41,752 bases of DNA from an uncultured Oscillospiraceae bacterium. Lineage in GTDB: Bacteria > Bacillota > Clostridia > Oscillospirales > Oscillospiraceae. Both the position numbers and the translations under genes were made by a program. This document shows positions 33,305 to 41,752 of this stretch, piece by piece. The stretch covers positions 1-41,752 of the forward strand of contig CANRNF010000019.1 in assembly GCA_947631865.1 (NCBI GenBank). The letters are read 5' to 3'. Below the pieces are notes generated by a model, which saw only the letters and a program-made list of their open reading frames with translations, searched no databases and was not told the DNA's origin. Position 1 is the stretch's first letter. Every line of letters starts with the position of its first letter.

Positions 33305-34270
33305 TTAGTCCACCGCTTCCTTCCACATCAGGCAATCGGAAAGGATGTCGCTGATCAGCTCATCTTCCCGTCCTGGCTCCAAAATATACTCTCGGACATG
33401 GTCTTCCCCGTTGGGTATACCGTTGGGTATAGATAAAGAGAAAAAATACCGCATGTTATAAGAAGCCCCGTAAATTCCGACTATATCGCAGCCCGAGAAA
33501 CAAACAAAATCGAAGAAGCCACTCCTCGTTCCTATCACATAACCGCACCAGCGGGCCAAACACCAGGCCTCTGCCAATGATGTAACGATGCCCTGCGTTC
33601 CCGGAACCGGTTCTTGCTCTTCAGAGCCCAAAATTGTTACGACCACAAAACCTTTTGCCTTTAATTCGCCAGCCAGCTTTATATATAAGCTCGCATCGAT
33701 CTCTTCTACAGCCATTCCACTTGTATAAGGATTTAACAGTACTGTTTTGCCAAAGCACATATCATACTTTTCTACAATACCTTCAATGTCGGTTTGGGGA
33801 ACAGCCGGCCCCTTCCGTTGCTCATCATTGAATAAGTTGAGAATATTCTTTACCACGGTATCCACATGGATCGAAGGATTGTTGTAGTAGAGATTCCCTT
33901 TCAAGTGGATTCCATAAGAAACATTTTTAATTCTTTTCGCTTTTTGATGGATCGTCCGGCCAATCGGTATACCACCAAAGCAAACAAGCCCAAGATAAAG
34001 CGGACACTTTAACACCAGGAGAGAATCCCAGCAGGGATAGAAATGTGCAACTTCCACCCGGTTAGGCGGAACTATCAACGTAATGTGTTTAATACTATTC
34101 TTTTTCTTGAACGCTTCCAAATAACCAAGGGCTATACAATAGTCTCCTAATCCTATATGAGGAATGTAATACACCGTATAACGATCCCTCAGAAGCAGCC
34201 ATATCGTAACGGGAAGCCCAAATATAGCGGTATAGAACAGTCTTCTAATATTTATCAAGAGGCGCTTCAT
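33305..34270 (-). CDS. Putative GT-B glycosyltransferase (GT9/heptosyltransferase-like)
   Basis: The 321-residue protein has an N-terminal hydrophobic segment (about 12-27). It then has YYIPHIGLGDYCIALGYLEA, resembling the G-x-G-D motif at the start of heptosyltransferase-type GT-B enzymes. VLLNPYTSGMAVEEID and VIGTRSGFFDFVCFSGCDIV correspond to the C-terminal nucleotide-binding half. Similarity is weak, so the family is tentative. The ATG at 34270 has AAGGAG eight bases upstream. The gene is more AT-rich than its neighbours. It follows the wreck of an acyltransferase gene. Confidence 0.6.
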   Translation of the reverse strand: MKRLLINIRRLFYTAIFGLPVTIWLLLRDRYTVYYIPHIGLGDYCIALGYLEAFKKKNSIKHITLIVPPNRVEVAHFYPCWDSLLVLKCPLYLGLVCFGGIPIGRTIHQKAKRIKNVSYGIHLKGNLYYNNPSIHVDTVVKNILNLFNDEQRKGPAVPQTDIEGIVEKYDMCFGKTVLLNPYTSGMAVEEIDASLYIKLAGELKAKGFVVVTILGSEEQEPVPGTQGIVTSLAEAWCLARWCGYVIGTRSGFFDFVCFSGCDIVGIYGASYNMRYFFSLSIPNGIPNGEDHVREYILEPGREDELISDILSDCLMWKEAVD

Positions 34271-34433
34271 ACTTCCTGCTCCTTTTTCATATTAGGTTCC
34301 CCATCTCCATTCAAGTTTGGGTGTTGGTCATCAATATATGCTTACTTTTTTACTGATGGCATAGTATGCCATTTCGCTCGTCATTGGCCAGATAATACTG
34401 CTCGTTTTCGAACTTATTTGATCAGCATCTTTC

Positions 34434-35259
34434 TCACGATCGTTTCCGGCACAAAATCGCTGTTCCCGGCCATGCGCCCAATAGGGCCATCAAGAAAAAT
34501 GCCGCCTCGCCGATCCACGCCGGAAGCACATCAGGGAACAGATGAAGCCCTTTGTTCAAGAAGCTCAGAAACACTACGCGGAATAGGTATATCCCAAAGG
34601 AATACTGGGGGATATCTGCCGAATAATCGGGACCTGCGCCGCTTTGGCAACGCATTTTGCATCCTTGCAGAGCATGAACAGCCCCACAGAATAGCACGCT
34701 GTGCACACGTTGGACGGCCCGACCATCGACTCATAGCTGATCCCCACATATTTCCCATATATGCGTAACCCGACCAGACCTGCCGCACCAACCATCGCAA
34801 GCGATATCCGCGCCGTTCTTTTCCGCGGCATACGGGACAAATAATAGCCGGCCTGATAATAAAAAGGCACGGGTCATCCCAGCAGTGAAATCAAGTGATG
34901 TTTAGACCTGACAACGTATTCACCGTGGGTCTTGCAACTGTCAGCAGAAACAGGGCCAGCAGGGTGAACCACATAGTCCAGTCCTGTCATCTGTATTTCT
35001 GACAAAGCACCGCAGCGCGGGGGTAAAAGCGTACAGACCGATCAGCATATACACATACCACATATGTGCTCAACTCTTTCCCTCTATGAGGTTTCTGAGC
35101 GAGAGCAGGATCACGCCCCATACCGAGGCCGCTTCACCGCTTATGTATGTCTCGATCAGGCAGTAGAAGAACCCGACCGTTGCCAGAACTATCGCCATCG
35201 CGGCAAAAGCCCGTACAGAGACAATCCAGTCATATCGTTTTGCCGCTCCCGTACGACAT
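34434..35259 (-). pseudogene. Acyltransferase family 3, truncated and frameshifted
   Basis: On the minus strand from about 35259, one frame reads KRYDWIVSVRAFAAMAIVLA, the family N-terminus. It then jumps to VWGVILLSLRNLIEGKS-stop, then HMWYVYMLIGLYAFTPALRC, so about 60 residues are missing from the middle. After further frame changes the piece GLRIYGKYVGISYESM to VPIIRQISPSI (ending 34574) continues in another frame as YSFGIYLFRVVFLSFLNKGL to 34434. At least four lesions are present, so it cannot be rescued by slippage. It is a second acyltransferase, different from the one at 16222-17326, and its loss probably removed one acyl decoration. A short frame break lies at a C5 run near 34605. Confidence 0.85.
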
Positions 35260-35266
35260 GCCTCCC

Positions 35267-36730
35267 TTATGCTCTCTTAAACAGGTATCCCTTGATGCTT
35301 CCAAACGCCTTCAAGCTCCGCTTCAGGTCCTCCGGGCTTTGCAGTCCCCGCCAAATGCGGTGCATGATATAGCGCGGACGGAGATAATACCGCCTTCTGG
35401 CGTCGTCGCAGAACCGGACCAACTCCTCCGATGTTATATTCGGAAGCTCCAACACGCAGTTGATCGTTCCGTCCTCTTTCACGTAGTCGGCATAGCCGCC
35501 TTTGATATATCCGTTTCCCTTAGCCCAGGCATAGGCCTCCGTCCCCGGGAAGGGCAGCAGCGGATAGAACTGCGCTGTATCCGTGTTCAGCTTCAGGGCC
35601 AACTGGAATGTATCCTCCATCGTCTCATGGGTCTCGCCGTTGTTGCCCACCATATAGCAGGCGTGGACAAACAGCCCCGCCTTCTTGGCATTGGCGATGT
35701 AATCTTGGATCTGCCGGATCGTCGTTCCCTTCTTGATATTGTTCAAAATCTGCTGAGAGCCGCTCTCGATCCCCGGGATGATCAGGTGGCATCCCGCCTT
35801 CTTCATGATTTTCATCGTATCCAGATCCAGGTTGACCCGGGCGTTGCAAAGCCATTTCAGCCGCTTGTTCAGCCCTCTTTCAATAAGCAGTTCACAGATA
35901 CGCACGACCCTCTCCCGTCTGGCTGTAAAGGTGTCGTCCTCAATAATGACTTCTTTCACATCCGGGAAATTGTCCGCAATATACTGAAACTCAGCCACCA
36001 CGTTTTCCGGACTGCGCAGCCGGTACTGGTGGCCGTGCATCGTCTGCGGGTAAACACAGAAATTGCAGTGGGCCATGCAGCCCCGGCCGGTGAATATCTG
36101 AATGGCAGGATATCTTCCCGCCGCGAAGAAATAATCCAGATGGTTCAGGTGTTTTTTGATGAACTCCGCAGCAAAGGGCAGCTCGTCCAAGTCCGTGATA
36201 TGCTCCATATCCGGATTGGATATGATCTTCCCGTCCTTTCGGCAGGTAAGTCCCTTTACCATGCAGGGATCAGCGCCGTCCCGCAGGGACCGTGCCACAT
36301 CCCTGACGATATAGTCAAACTCTCTTCTGGCGACGGCGTCTATCTTTTCGCTGACCGCCAGTGTCTCCGTCGGCAGCGCGGACGGATGCGTGCCCACCAG
36401 CATGCAGAAGGCCTTGGGGTATTCCCTCTTCAGTTCCTCCGTGAACGCGATGTCGCTGTAGATCGATGGCGTGCTTGTATCCATGACGAAAAGGCGAGGA
36501 TCCTGCGCCTTTTGCCGGATGATCTCCAGTGTCTGCTCCTCATTGAGCGGCGCCGCCGGCGCGTCAACAAACACGATGTCAAACCCATCCTTTTCACATA
36601 CCGCCGCCGCGTAGATCAGCCACAACGGATAATACAAAGTACCGCTCCTCGTAAGAGCGGGGCTGCGATTCTCCCGTGAGAATTTCCCATACTCCGCCTT
36701 GAACGGCGGATTCACAAAAATGATCTGCAT
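35267..36730 (-). CDS. Cobalamin-binding-type radical SAM protein
   Basis: The 487-residue protein has a Rossmann-like B12-binding-type N-terminal domain (about 1-150: IIFVNPPF, YPLWLIYAAAVCEKDG, LVGTHPSAL) and a radical SAM domain (about 200-400). The cluster motif is C-x3-C-x2-C at 218, 222 and 225 (GRGCMAHCNFCVYPQT), followed by VKEVIIEDDTFTA and LIIPGIESGSQQIL. Members methylate unreactive carbons, close rings or cleave bonds. In a polysaccharide locus it may methylate or rearrange a sugar, but the substrate cannot be told. The ATG at 36730 has AGGGG eight bases upstream and lies three bases from the GT2 stop. Confidence 0.92.
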   Translation of the reverse strand: MQIIFVNPPFKAEYGKFSRENRSPALTRSGTLYYPLWLIYAAAVCEKDGFDIVFVDAPAAPLNEEQTLEIIRQKAQDPRLFVMDTSTPSIYSDIAFTEELKREYPKAFCMLVGTHPSALPTETLAVSEKIDAVARREFDYIVRDVARSLRDGADPCMVKGLTCRKDGKIISNPDMEHITDLDELPFAAEFIKKHLNHLDYFFAAGRYPAIQIFTGRGCMAHCNFCVYPQTMHGHQYRLRSPENVVAEFQYIADNFPDVKEVIIEDDTFTARRERVVRICELLIERGLNKRLKWLCNARVNLDLDTMKIMKKAGCHLIIPGIESGSQQILNNIKKGTTIRQIQDYIANAKKAGLFVHACYMVGNNGETHETMEDTFQLALKLNTDTAQFYPLLPFPGTEAYAWAKGNGYIKGGYADYVKEDGTINCVLELPNITSEELVRFCDDARRRYYLRPRYIMHRIWRGLQSPEDLKRSLKAFGSIKGYLFKRA

Positions 36731-36733
36731 AAT

Positions 36734-37612
36734 TCAATACCCCTGTGGCACTTCCTCTGGTCCAAGCTGTTTCTCTATTGATCTCCACAGCTTTCCGGCG
36801 CTGAAGCAATACTTATATTTTAAGAACACATGGATAAGTCCTTTTATATGCTCATAGTTATGTCTGCTGATAAGCTTTTTCCGGGACAGGCGCTGCCAAT
36901 GGTGTAGTATATCTGCATCATAGCAATAGGCTACTTTATACCCCGCTTTCCAGCACCGGATACAGTATTCCAAGTCCTCAGGGGCATAGAAGATCTTCTC
37001 ATCAAGCGGGCCGATCTCATCTATGACCGTCCTGCGCACCACCCAGCACGCAGACATCAAATACCCCACCGAACGGACACCCGTTCCCTGCGCGGGAATG
37101 ATCTTTTCCCGTCGCTCTCCGTATTCCTTCACCTGCTTAATCGGTATCACTTTGCAGAATTTCTCTGTGACCGTGGAAAAATTCCTTCCCGATACCTGAT
37201 ATACGCCCGTCGCATTGTGCATCCGCGGGCCGACGATGCCGACCAAGGTATCTTTGTCCAGCACATCCGTCAGCGTTTTCAGCGCATCCGCGCTGATTTC
37301 GGTATCCGAATCCAGTATGCAAACGTACTGCGTATCCGGCGATACCTCCAACAGCTTCTTCAGGCCTATGTTCCGGCTGCGCGTTGTGCCGTAATTCCTG
37401 TCAAGCGTGACGAATTCATATCTATGGGCCGACCGCGCGAAGCCCTTACATTCAGAACGTATACACTCGACCGTCCCGTCCTCAGAACCATTGTCAATAA
37501 CGATGACCGTGTTTTGAAATACCGTTTCATCTATGGAAAGGATCGACCGAAGGCAGTTCCGGATGTACCTCTCTGAATTCCACGTAAGGATGACAAAACC
37601 GACCTTCTTCAT
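36734..37612 (-). CDS. GT2-family glycosyltransferase
   Basis: The 292-residue protein has VGFVILTWNSERYIRNCL, VIVIDNGSEDGTVECI and RSRNIGLKKLLE, then the metal-binding CILDSDTEISADAL and the C-terminal APEDLEYCIRCWKAGYKVAY. This is the layout of rhamnosyltransferase-like GT2 enzymes. It would extend the lipid-linked repeat unit. The start at 37612 overlaps the galE stop as ATGA; ATG at 37621 is also possible because the frame is open upstream. Confidence 0.92.
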   Translation of the reverse strand: MKKVGFVILTWNSERYIRNCLRSILSIDETVFQNTVIVIDNGSEDGTVECIRSECKGFARSAHRYEFVTLDRNYGTTRSRNIGLKKLLEVSPDTQYVCILDSDTEISADALKTLTDVLDKDTLVGIVGPRMHNATGVYQVSGRNFSTVTEKFCKVIPIKQVKEYGERREKIIPAQGTGVRSVGYLMSACWVVRRTVIDEIGPLDEKIFYAPEDLEYCIRCWKAGYKVAYCYDADILHHWQRLSRKKLISRHNYEHIKGLIHVFLKYKYCFSAGKLWRSIEKQLGPEEVPQGY

Positions 37613-38586
37613 TTTTTCCATGGCTGTTCGTGCCACGCCCAGGCGTGCTTCACGATGGCGTCTATATCCCCATATATGGGCTCCCAGCCCAGAATACGCT
37701 TCGCCTTCTCGCTGCTGCCCACCAATATAGCCGGGTCGCCAGGACGCCTATCCGCAAGCACTACCGGGATATTTCTCCCCGTCACCCGCTTCGCTGACTC
37801 GATGAGCTCCAGTACGCTCGTCCCCTTCGTGTTCCCAAGGTTCAGGAATTGACTCTCCTTCCCCGCCTCCAGATGCCGCAGCGCCAGCAGGTGCGCCGTC
37901 GCCAAATCAGATACGTGGATGTAGTCCCTGACACAACTCCCGTCACGGGTCGGATAATCCGTGCCAAACACCTTCACGTTCGGACGCTTTCCAGACGCCG
38001 CATCCAATATCAGAGGTATGATATGAGTTTCCGGATCGTGGGCCTCCCCTATCTCTCCCTCCGGGTCCGCTCCCGCCGCGTTGAAGTACCGCAGCACCAC
38101 GTACTTCAGCCCATACGCCTTTTCATAGTCCTTGAATATCCGCTCCACCGTGTACTTCGTAAAGCCATAGGGGTTGATGGGGTTCTGGGGCATGTCCTCC
38201 GTGATGGGCATTTGCTTTGGCTCCCCGTAGGTGGCACAGCTGGAGGAGAAGATGATCTTGTCGGAGCCGTATTTGCGCATCACCTTCAAAAGGTTCAGCG
38301 TGCAGCCGATGTTGTTGTAGTAATACTTCTCCGGCTCCGTCACCGACTCCCCCACATAGGCATAGGCCGCGAAGTGGAACACTGCCTCTATGGGATACCT
38401 CTCAAACACCGCCTCTATCTCGCTGACGTTTTTCAGGTCCCCTTCTATCAGCGTTCCCCACTTCACCGCCTCTCGGTGGCCGTATATGAGGTTATCGAAC
38501 ACAACTGTCTCATAGCCCTCATGGGCCAGGAGCTTGTTCACATGGGAGCCGATATACCCGGCACCGCCTGTCACCAGGATTGCCAT
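37609..38586 (-). CDS. galE: UDP-glucose 4-epimerase
   Basis: The enzyme interconverts UDP-glucose and UDP-galactose using bound NAD. The 325-residue product has the NAD motif LVTGGAGYIGSHVNKLL, the catalytic Ser-Tyr-Lys set (SSSCATYGEPKQMPI and NPYGFTKYTVERIF), YFNAAGADPEGEIGE and GSCVRDYIHVSDLA. The start at 38586 is chosen because [11 protein letters not shown] is the family beginning and AAGGGAG lies upstream; it is four bases after the phosphoglycosyl transferase stop. It feeds glf with UDP-galactose. Confidence 0.97.
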   Translation of the reverse strand: MAILVTGGAGYIGSHVNKLLAHEGYETVVFDNLIYGHREAVKWGTLIEGDLKNVSEIEAVFERYPIEAVFHFAAYAYVGESVTEPEKYYYNNIGCTLNLLKVMRKYGSDKIIFSSSCATYGEPKQMPITEDMPQNPINPYGFTKYTVERIFKDYEKAYGLKYVVLRYFNAAGADPEGEIGEAHDPETHIIPLILDAASGKRPNVKVFGTDYPTRDGSCVRDYIHVSDLATAHLLALRHLEAGKESQFLNLGNTKGTSVLELIESAKRVTGRNIPVVLADRRPGDPAILVGSSEKAKRILGWEPIYGDIDAIVKHAWAWHEQPWKK

Positions 38587-38590
38587 GTCC

Positions 38591-39274
38591 TTACACCGCT
38601 CCCTTTCCGCCAAACACGACACCGACTGTTGCAAACAATATCTTCAGATCGAGCCAAGTGCTCCGGTTATCTATGTAATACTCGTTCAGCTCGATGCGCT
38701 CACTGAAATCCGTCTCGCTCCGGCCATGGACCTGCCAGTAGCCCGTGATACCAGGCCGAACAGACATCACCTTTGCCAGATGCTCTCCGTACGCTTTTTC
38801 TTCCACCAGCAGCGGCGGCCGCGGCCCCACGATACTCATGTCTCCCCGCAGTACATTCCACAGCTGTGGCAGTTCATCTATGCTGGTCTTGCGGATAAAG
38901 TGCCCGACCTTCGTTATCCGCGGGTCATTTTTCAGCTTAAAGTTTTTGGAGAACTCCTCTTTCTCCTCTGCAGACAGCTGCGCCAGAATCTGCTCCGCGT
39001 CCGGACGCATGCTCCGCAGCTTTACCATCCGGAACGGTTTGCAGTCCTTACCGATGCGCGGCTGGAAGAAAAATGGAGATGCTCCATCCTCAAACACGAT
39101 GGCGATGATCGTCACCAGAAGCACCGGAGAGGCAACCACCAGCCCCACAGCCGACGCAACAATATCGAACGCACGCTTTATAAATTTATATGTACGGCTG
39201 GTGCTGCCAGTCAGCTCCTCAACCTTCGTCGGCGCTTCCACCACTGCCGCCGTTGTCCTGTTCTCAGCGTCCAA
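38591..39274 (-). CDS. Priming phosphoglycosyl transferase (bacterial sugar transferase family)
   Basis: The 227-residue protein has an N-terminal polar stretch, one hydrophobic membrane segment (about 35-60), and the bacterial sugar-transferase core. Core blocks are FRMVKLRSM, DELPQLWNVLRGDMSIVGPR, and VRPGITGYWQVHGRSETDF. It transfers a sugar-1-phosphate from a UDP-sugar to undecaprenyl phosphate, the first membrane step of the pathway. Galactose or glucose is the likeliest sugar given the neighbouring galE, but GlcNAc-type cannot be excluded. It starts with TTG at 39274, with GGGAG about nine bases upstream. Confidence 0.93.
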   Translation of the reverse strand: MDAENRTTAAVVEAPTKVEELTGSTSRTYKFIKRAFDIVASAVGLVVASPVLLVTIIAIVFEDGASPFFFQPRIGKDCKPFRMVKLRSMRPDAEQILAQLSAEEKEEFSKNFKLKNDPRITKVGHFIRKTSIDELPQLWNVLRGDMSIVGPRPPLLVEEKAYGEHLAKVMSVRPGITGYWQVHGRSETDFSERIELNEYYIDNRSTWLDLKILFATVGVVFGGKGAV

Positions 39275-39291
39275 GCTCGTTCTCTCCCAAC

Positions 39292-40233
39292 TCAGGCCCT
39301 TTCCATGAGCCCTCTGTAGTACTCTATCGTGTTCGCCAGGCCCTCTCGCAGAGCCACCTTCGGCTCCCAGTCAAGCAATTGTTTGGCTTTGGTAATATCT
39401 GGCCGCCGCTGCTTCGGGTCGTCCTTCGGAAGCTCCTTGTGCACTAGCTTCGACCGGCTCCCCGTCTGCCGCAGCACTTCCTCCGCCAGCTCCAGCATCG
39501 TGAATTCCCCGGGGTTCCCCAGATTCACCGGACCCGTGACATCGTCGGAGCTGTTCATCATCCGGTATATCCCTTCGATCAGGTCGTCCACGTAACAGAA
39601 GCTCCGCGTCTGCTTCCCGTCGCCGTAGACAGTGAGGTCCTCGCCCCGCAGCGCCTGATTCACAAAGTTGCTGATCACCCGCCCGTCGTTGGGGTCCATC
39701 TTCGGGCCGTATGTATTGAAGATGCGGATCACCTTGATCTTCACGCCGTACTGCCGGTGATAGTCGAAACACAGCGTCTCCGCCGCACGTTTCCCCTCGT
39801 CGTAGCAGCTCCGTATCCCGTCCGGATTCACATTGCCCCAGTAGGCCTCCGGCTGGGGATGCACCTGCGCGTCGCCGTACACCTCCGACGTGGAGAACTG
39901 CAGCACCGTGGCGTTATGCTTCCTCGCCAGCTCCAGCATGTTCAGCATCCCGAACACGCTGGTCTTCATGGTGTGCACCGGGTCCGCCTGATACGCTGGA
40001 GGGCTCGCCGGGCACGCCGCGTTGTAGATCTGGTCCACCGTAAGCTCTATCGGCTCCACGATGTCGTGCTGGATGAACTCAAAATTGGGAAACTCCATCA
40101 GCTCCCGGATGTTCTCTATCCGCCCTGTCTGCAGGTTATCCAGGCAGTACACATAGTTTCCCGGGTCCTTCACAAGCCGCTCGCACAGGTTGGAACCCAG
40201 AAACCCTGCGCCGCCTGTCACCAATATCCGCAT
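39292..40233 (-). CDS. uxs: UDP-glucuronate decarboxylase (UDP-xylose synthase)
   Basis: This extended SDR enzyme turns UDP-glucuronate into UDP-xylose. The 313-residue product has [17 protein letters not shown], the family mark [20 protein letters not shown], then TSEVYGD and [12 protein letters not shown] (catalytic Tyr and Lys), [10 protein letters not shown], and [16 protein letters not shown]. The A-C-P-A-S-P stretch separates it from ordinary glucose 4,6-dehydratases. The ATG at 40233 has GAGGG upstream. The UDP-glucose dehydrogenase gene lies 12 bases before it, so the two make UDP-xylose from UDP-glucose. Confidence 0.94.
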   Translation of the reverse strand: MRILVTGGAGFLGSNLCERLVKDPGNYVYCLDNLQTGRIENIRELMEFPNFEFIQHDIVEPIELTVDQIYNAACPASPPAYQADPVHTMKTSVFGMLNMLELARKHNATVLQFSTSEVYGDAQVHPQPEAYWGNVNPDGIRSCYDEGKRAAETLCFDYHRQYGVKIKVIRIFNTYGPKMDPNDGRVISNFVNQALRGEDLTVYGDGKQTRSFCYVDDLIEGIYRMMNSSDDVTGPVNLGNPGEFTMLELAEEVLRQTGSRSKLVHKELPKDDPKQRRPDITKAKQLLDWEPKVALREGLANTIEYYRGLMERA

Positions 40234-40245
40234 CCTTCTCTACCC

Positions 40246-41460
40246 TCAATCCCGATGGAACTGATCTCTCGTATACAGCTTGTCCGCCGCCGGCGCAAGT
40301 TCCTCGTCATACCGGTTCGCGATAATCACATCGCTCTCGGCCATAAATCCAGCAAGGTCGTCGTTCACCGGATAACCGTTGAAGTCACCACCGCTCAGCG
40401 TGGGCTCATACACCATGATCTTTACGCCCTGCTCCGACAGATACCTCATCACGCCCTGGATCGCGCTCTCACGGAAGTTGTCAGAGTTGGACTTCATCGT
40501 CAGCCGGTACACACCCACCACGGGTTCGCTCTTTCCCGCCAGCCGCTTCATCACCTGGGAGGCGATATGCTCCTTGCGCACCTCGTTCGTCTCCACCACC
40601 GCACGGATCAGCCGCTGGGGCACATCCGCGCAGTTGGCCAGAAGCTGCTTCGTATCCTTCGGGAAGCAATAGCCGCCATAGCCGAAGGAGGGGTTGTTGT
40701 ATCCGTCACCGATCCGGTAATCCAGGCACACCCCGTCTATAATCTCCCGGGCGTTCAGCCCGTTCAGTTCCGCGTAGGTGTCCAGCTCGTTGAAAAAGCT
40801 CACACGCATGGCAAGATATGTATTGGCGAACAGCTTCACCGCCTCCGCTTCCGTAAAGCCCATTGTCAGCACGGGCACGTCCTCCCGCAGAGCGGCGCCC
40901 TTCAGAAGCTGACCGAATGCCTCGGCGGCCTTCACCAGCCGCTCGTCGGCCATGTCCGTCCCCACGATGATCCGGCGGGGATAGAGGTTATCGTACAGCG
41001 CCTTGCTCTCCCGCAGAAACTCCGGGCTAAACAGGATGTTTTTGCAGCCCGTCTTTTCGCGTAGGCTCTTGGTATATCCCACGGGGATAGTAGACTTGAT
41101 GACGATGATGGCCTCCGGGGAATACTCCATCACCTGGGCCACCACATCCTCCACAGCGGAGGTATCAAAGTAGTGCTTCTGCGGGTCATAGTTGGTGGGC
41201 GTCGCCACGATCACCAGGTCCGCCCCGGTGTAGGCCTCCTTCCCGTCCGTGGTCACCGTCAGGTGCAGGTCCTTCGTGGCCAGGAATTCCTCGATCTCCG
41301 GCTCACGGATAGGCGACTTCTTTTCCTTATTCAGCATGTCTGCCTTCGCCTGATGCTGACACACGGCGACCACCTCGCGCTCCTGGGACAGCAGCACCGC
41401 CAAGCTCAGACCCACATATCCGATTCCGGCTACCGCGATTTTATTTTCTGTTTCCGTCAT
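40246..41460 (-). CDS. ugd: UDP-glucose 6-dehydrogenase
   Basis: The enzyme oxidises UDP-glucose to UDP-glucuronate with two NAD+. The 404-residue product starts with the NAD motif KIAVAGIGYVGLSLAVLLSQ. It contains VIKSTIPVGYT, FSPEFLRESKALYDNLYPRR, and the catalytic-cysteine block FGYGGYCFPKDTKQLL. The start at 41460 is preferred to the longer open frame because MTETENKIAVAG is the family beginning and AGGG lies upstream. It is the first complete gene of the locus in this window. Confidence 0.96.
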   Translation of the reverse strand: MTETENKIAVAGIGYVGLSLAVLLSQEREVVAVCQHQAKADMLNKEKKSPIREPEIEEFLATKDLHLTVTTDGKEAYTGADLVIVATPTNYDPQKHYFDTSAVEDVVAQVMEYSPEAIIVIKSTIPVGYTKSLREKTGCKNILFSPEFLRESKALYDNLYPRRIIVGTDMADERLVKAAEAFGQLLKGAALREDVPVLTMGFTEAEAVKLFANTYLAMRVSFFNELDTYAELNGLNAREIIDGVCLDYRIGDGYNNPSFGYGGYCFPKDTKQLLANCADVPQRLIRAVVETNEVRKEHIASQVMKRLAGKSEPVVGVYRLTMKSNSDNFRESAIQGVMRYLSEQGVKIMVYEPTLSGGDFNGYPVNDDLAGFMAESDVIIANRYDEELAPAADKLYTRDQFHRD

Positions 41461-41530
41461 ACCATCAACCCTACTTTTTCTCGTTCTTGTAATAAATTGG
41501 AAAACCTGATAGCTTAGTGCCAACTTCTCT

Positions 41531-41752
41531 TCATTCCTCAACTGGAGCATAGAACAGGTCTGCAATGCTCTCTCTGAGGGCGTCATCGTCCAGGTAGAAG
41601 TACTCGTAATCCTCCACTACATTCTCACCCTTCAGCGTCACGATGCCCTCCAGCTCATAGTTAGAAAAGGCTTCGCTCAGCTCGTCCAGACCATTTATGT
41701 CATAATCAGTGACCAAATAATCCGCCACGGCGTCATAGACATCAAAAATAAA
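41531..41752 (-). CDS. C-terminal part of an unidentified acidic protein, cut by window edge
   Basis: The minus strand is open from the right window edge to a TGA ending at 41531 (73 codons), so the start lies outside. A GTG at 41728 could begin a 65-residue protein but has no clear ribosome binding site, so a longer gene is likelier. The sequence is very acidic and rich in Tyr (VADYLVTDYDINGLDELSEA, then EDYEYFYLDDDALRE). No family is recognised. It lies 70 bases upstream of ugd. Confidence 0.5.
   Translation of the reverse strand, partial: FIFDVYDAVADYLVTDYDINGLDELSEAFSNYELEGIVTLKGENVVEDYEYFYLDDDALRESIADLFYAPVEE

Noticed and set aside
35147-36679. 510-codon plus-strand open frame opposite the radical SAM gene
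   Set aside because: The minus-strand frame has a full C-x3-C-x2-C radical SAM protein; the plus-strand frame has no recognisable motif.
39757-41064. 435-codon plus-strand open frame opposite ugd and uxs
   Set aside because: Both minus-strand genes have intact catalytic motifs, so this is an antisense artefact.

Overview
The window looks like chromosomal DNA of a strictly anaerobic, Gram-positive, fairly GC-rich Firmicute, probably a gut Clostridia of the Oscillospiraceae/Lachnospiraceae type. The reasons are the oxygen-sensitive chemistry (a glycyl radical enzyme with its activase and three further radical SAM proteins), strong GGAGG-type ribosome binding sites, a VanZ-like protein, and a Wzx/Wzy surface-polysaccharide locus without LPS lipid A genes. 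The species assignment is inference.

From right to left (transcription on the minus strand), about 41.7 to 13.3 kb is one long polysaccharide locus with tight, often ATGA-coupled genes. It opens with nucleotide-sugar genes (ugd and UDP-xylose synthase), the priming phosphoglycosyl transferase and galE. Then come a GT2 glycosyltransferase, a cobalamin-type radical SAM protein, the wreck of an acyltransferase and a GT-B glycosyltransferase. Next is a remarkable set of activation genes: two nucleotidyltransferase-kinase (LicCA-like) fusions, four stand-alone nucleotidyltransferases, three HAD phosphatases, a SIS isomerase, a cupin and a GDPD-like phosphodiesterase, mixed with WavE-like and GT2 transferases. 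The locus ends with wzy, a glycyl radical enzyme, wzx, an acyltransferase, the glycyl radical activase and glf. These genes suggest a repeat unit with xylose, galactopyranose/galactofuranose, an acyl group and one or two unusual NDP-activated phosphoryl substituents. Two genes, one LicCA-like fusion and the acyltransferase, are each broken exactly at a G9 tract, and both would read through with G8. This looks like contingency-locus phase variation, or else a shared homopolymer sequencing error.

At 11.2-13.2 kb a metallophosphoesterase gene is interrupted by a complete IS3-family element (IS150-like ends, 3-bp target duplication CCA). Removing the element restores a perfect 260-codon frame.

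At 4.7-10.9 kb lies a visibly more AT-rich five-gene minus-strand operon: an HhH-GPD/FeS DNA-glycosylase-like protein, an RlmN-like radical SAM protein with a stretched C-x8-C-x2-C motif, a calcineurin phosphoesterase fused to a second copy of that radical SAM domain, a transmembrane non-RD Ser/Thr kinase, and a membrane-anchored FHA protein. I do not recognise this set as a described system. It resembles a signal-controlled nucleic-acid modification or defence island.

The left 4.3 kb is a gene graveyard with survivors. It holds a partial membrane protein, a GH51 arabinofuranosidase remnant, wecB, a small unknown protein plus the decayed tail of a paralogue, a VanZ-like protein, and an rmlA pseudogene with at least three frame breaks.
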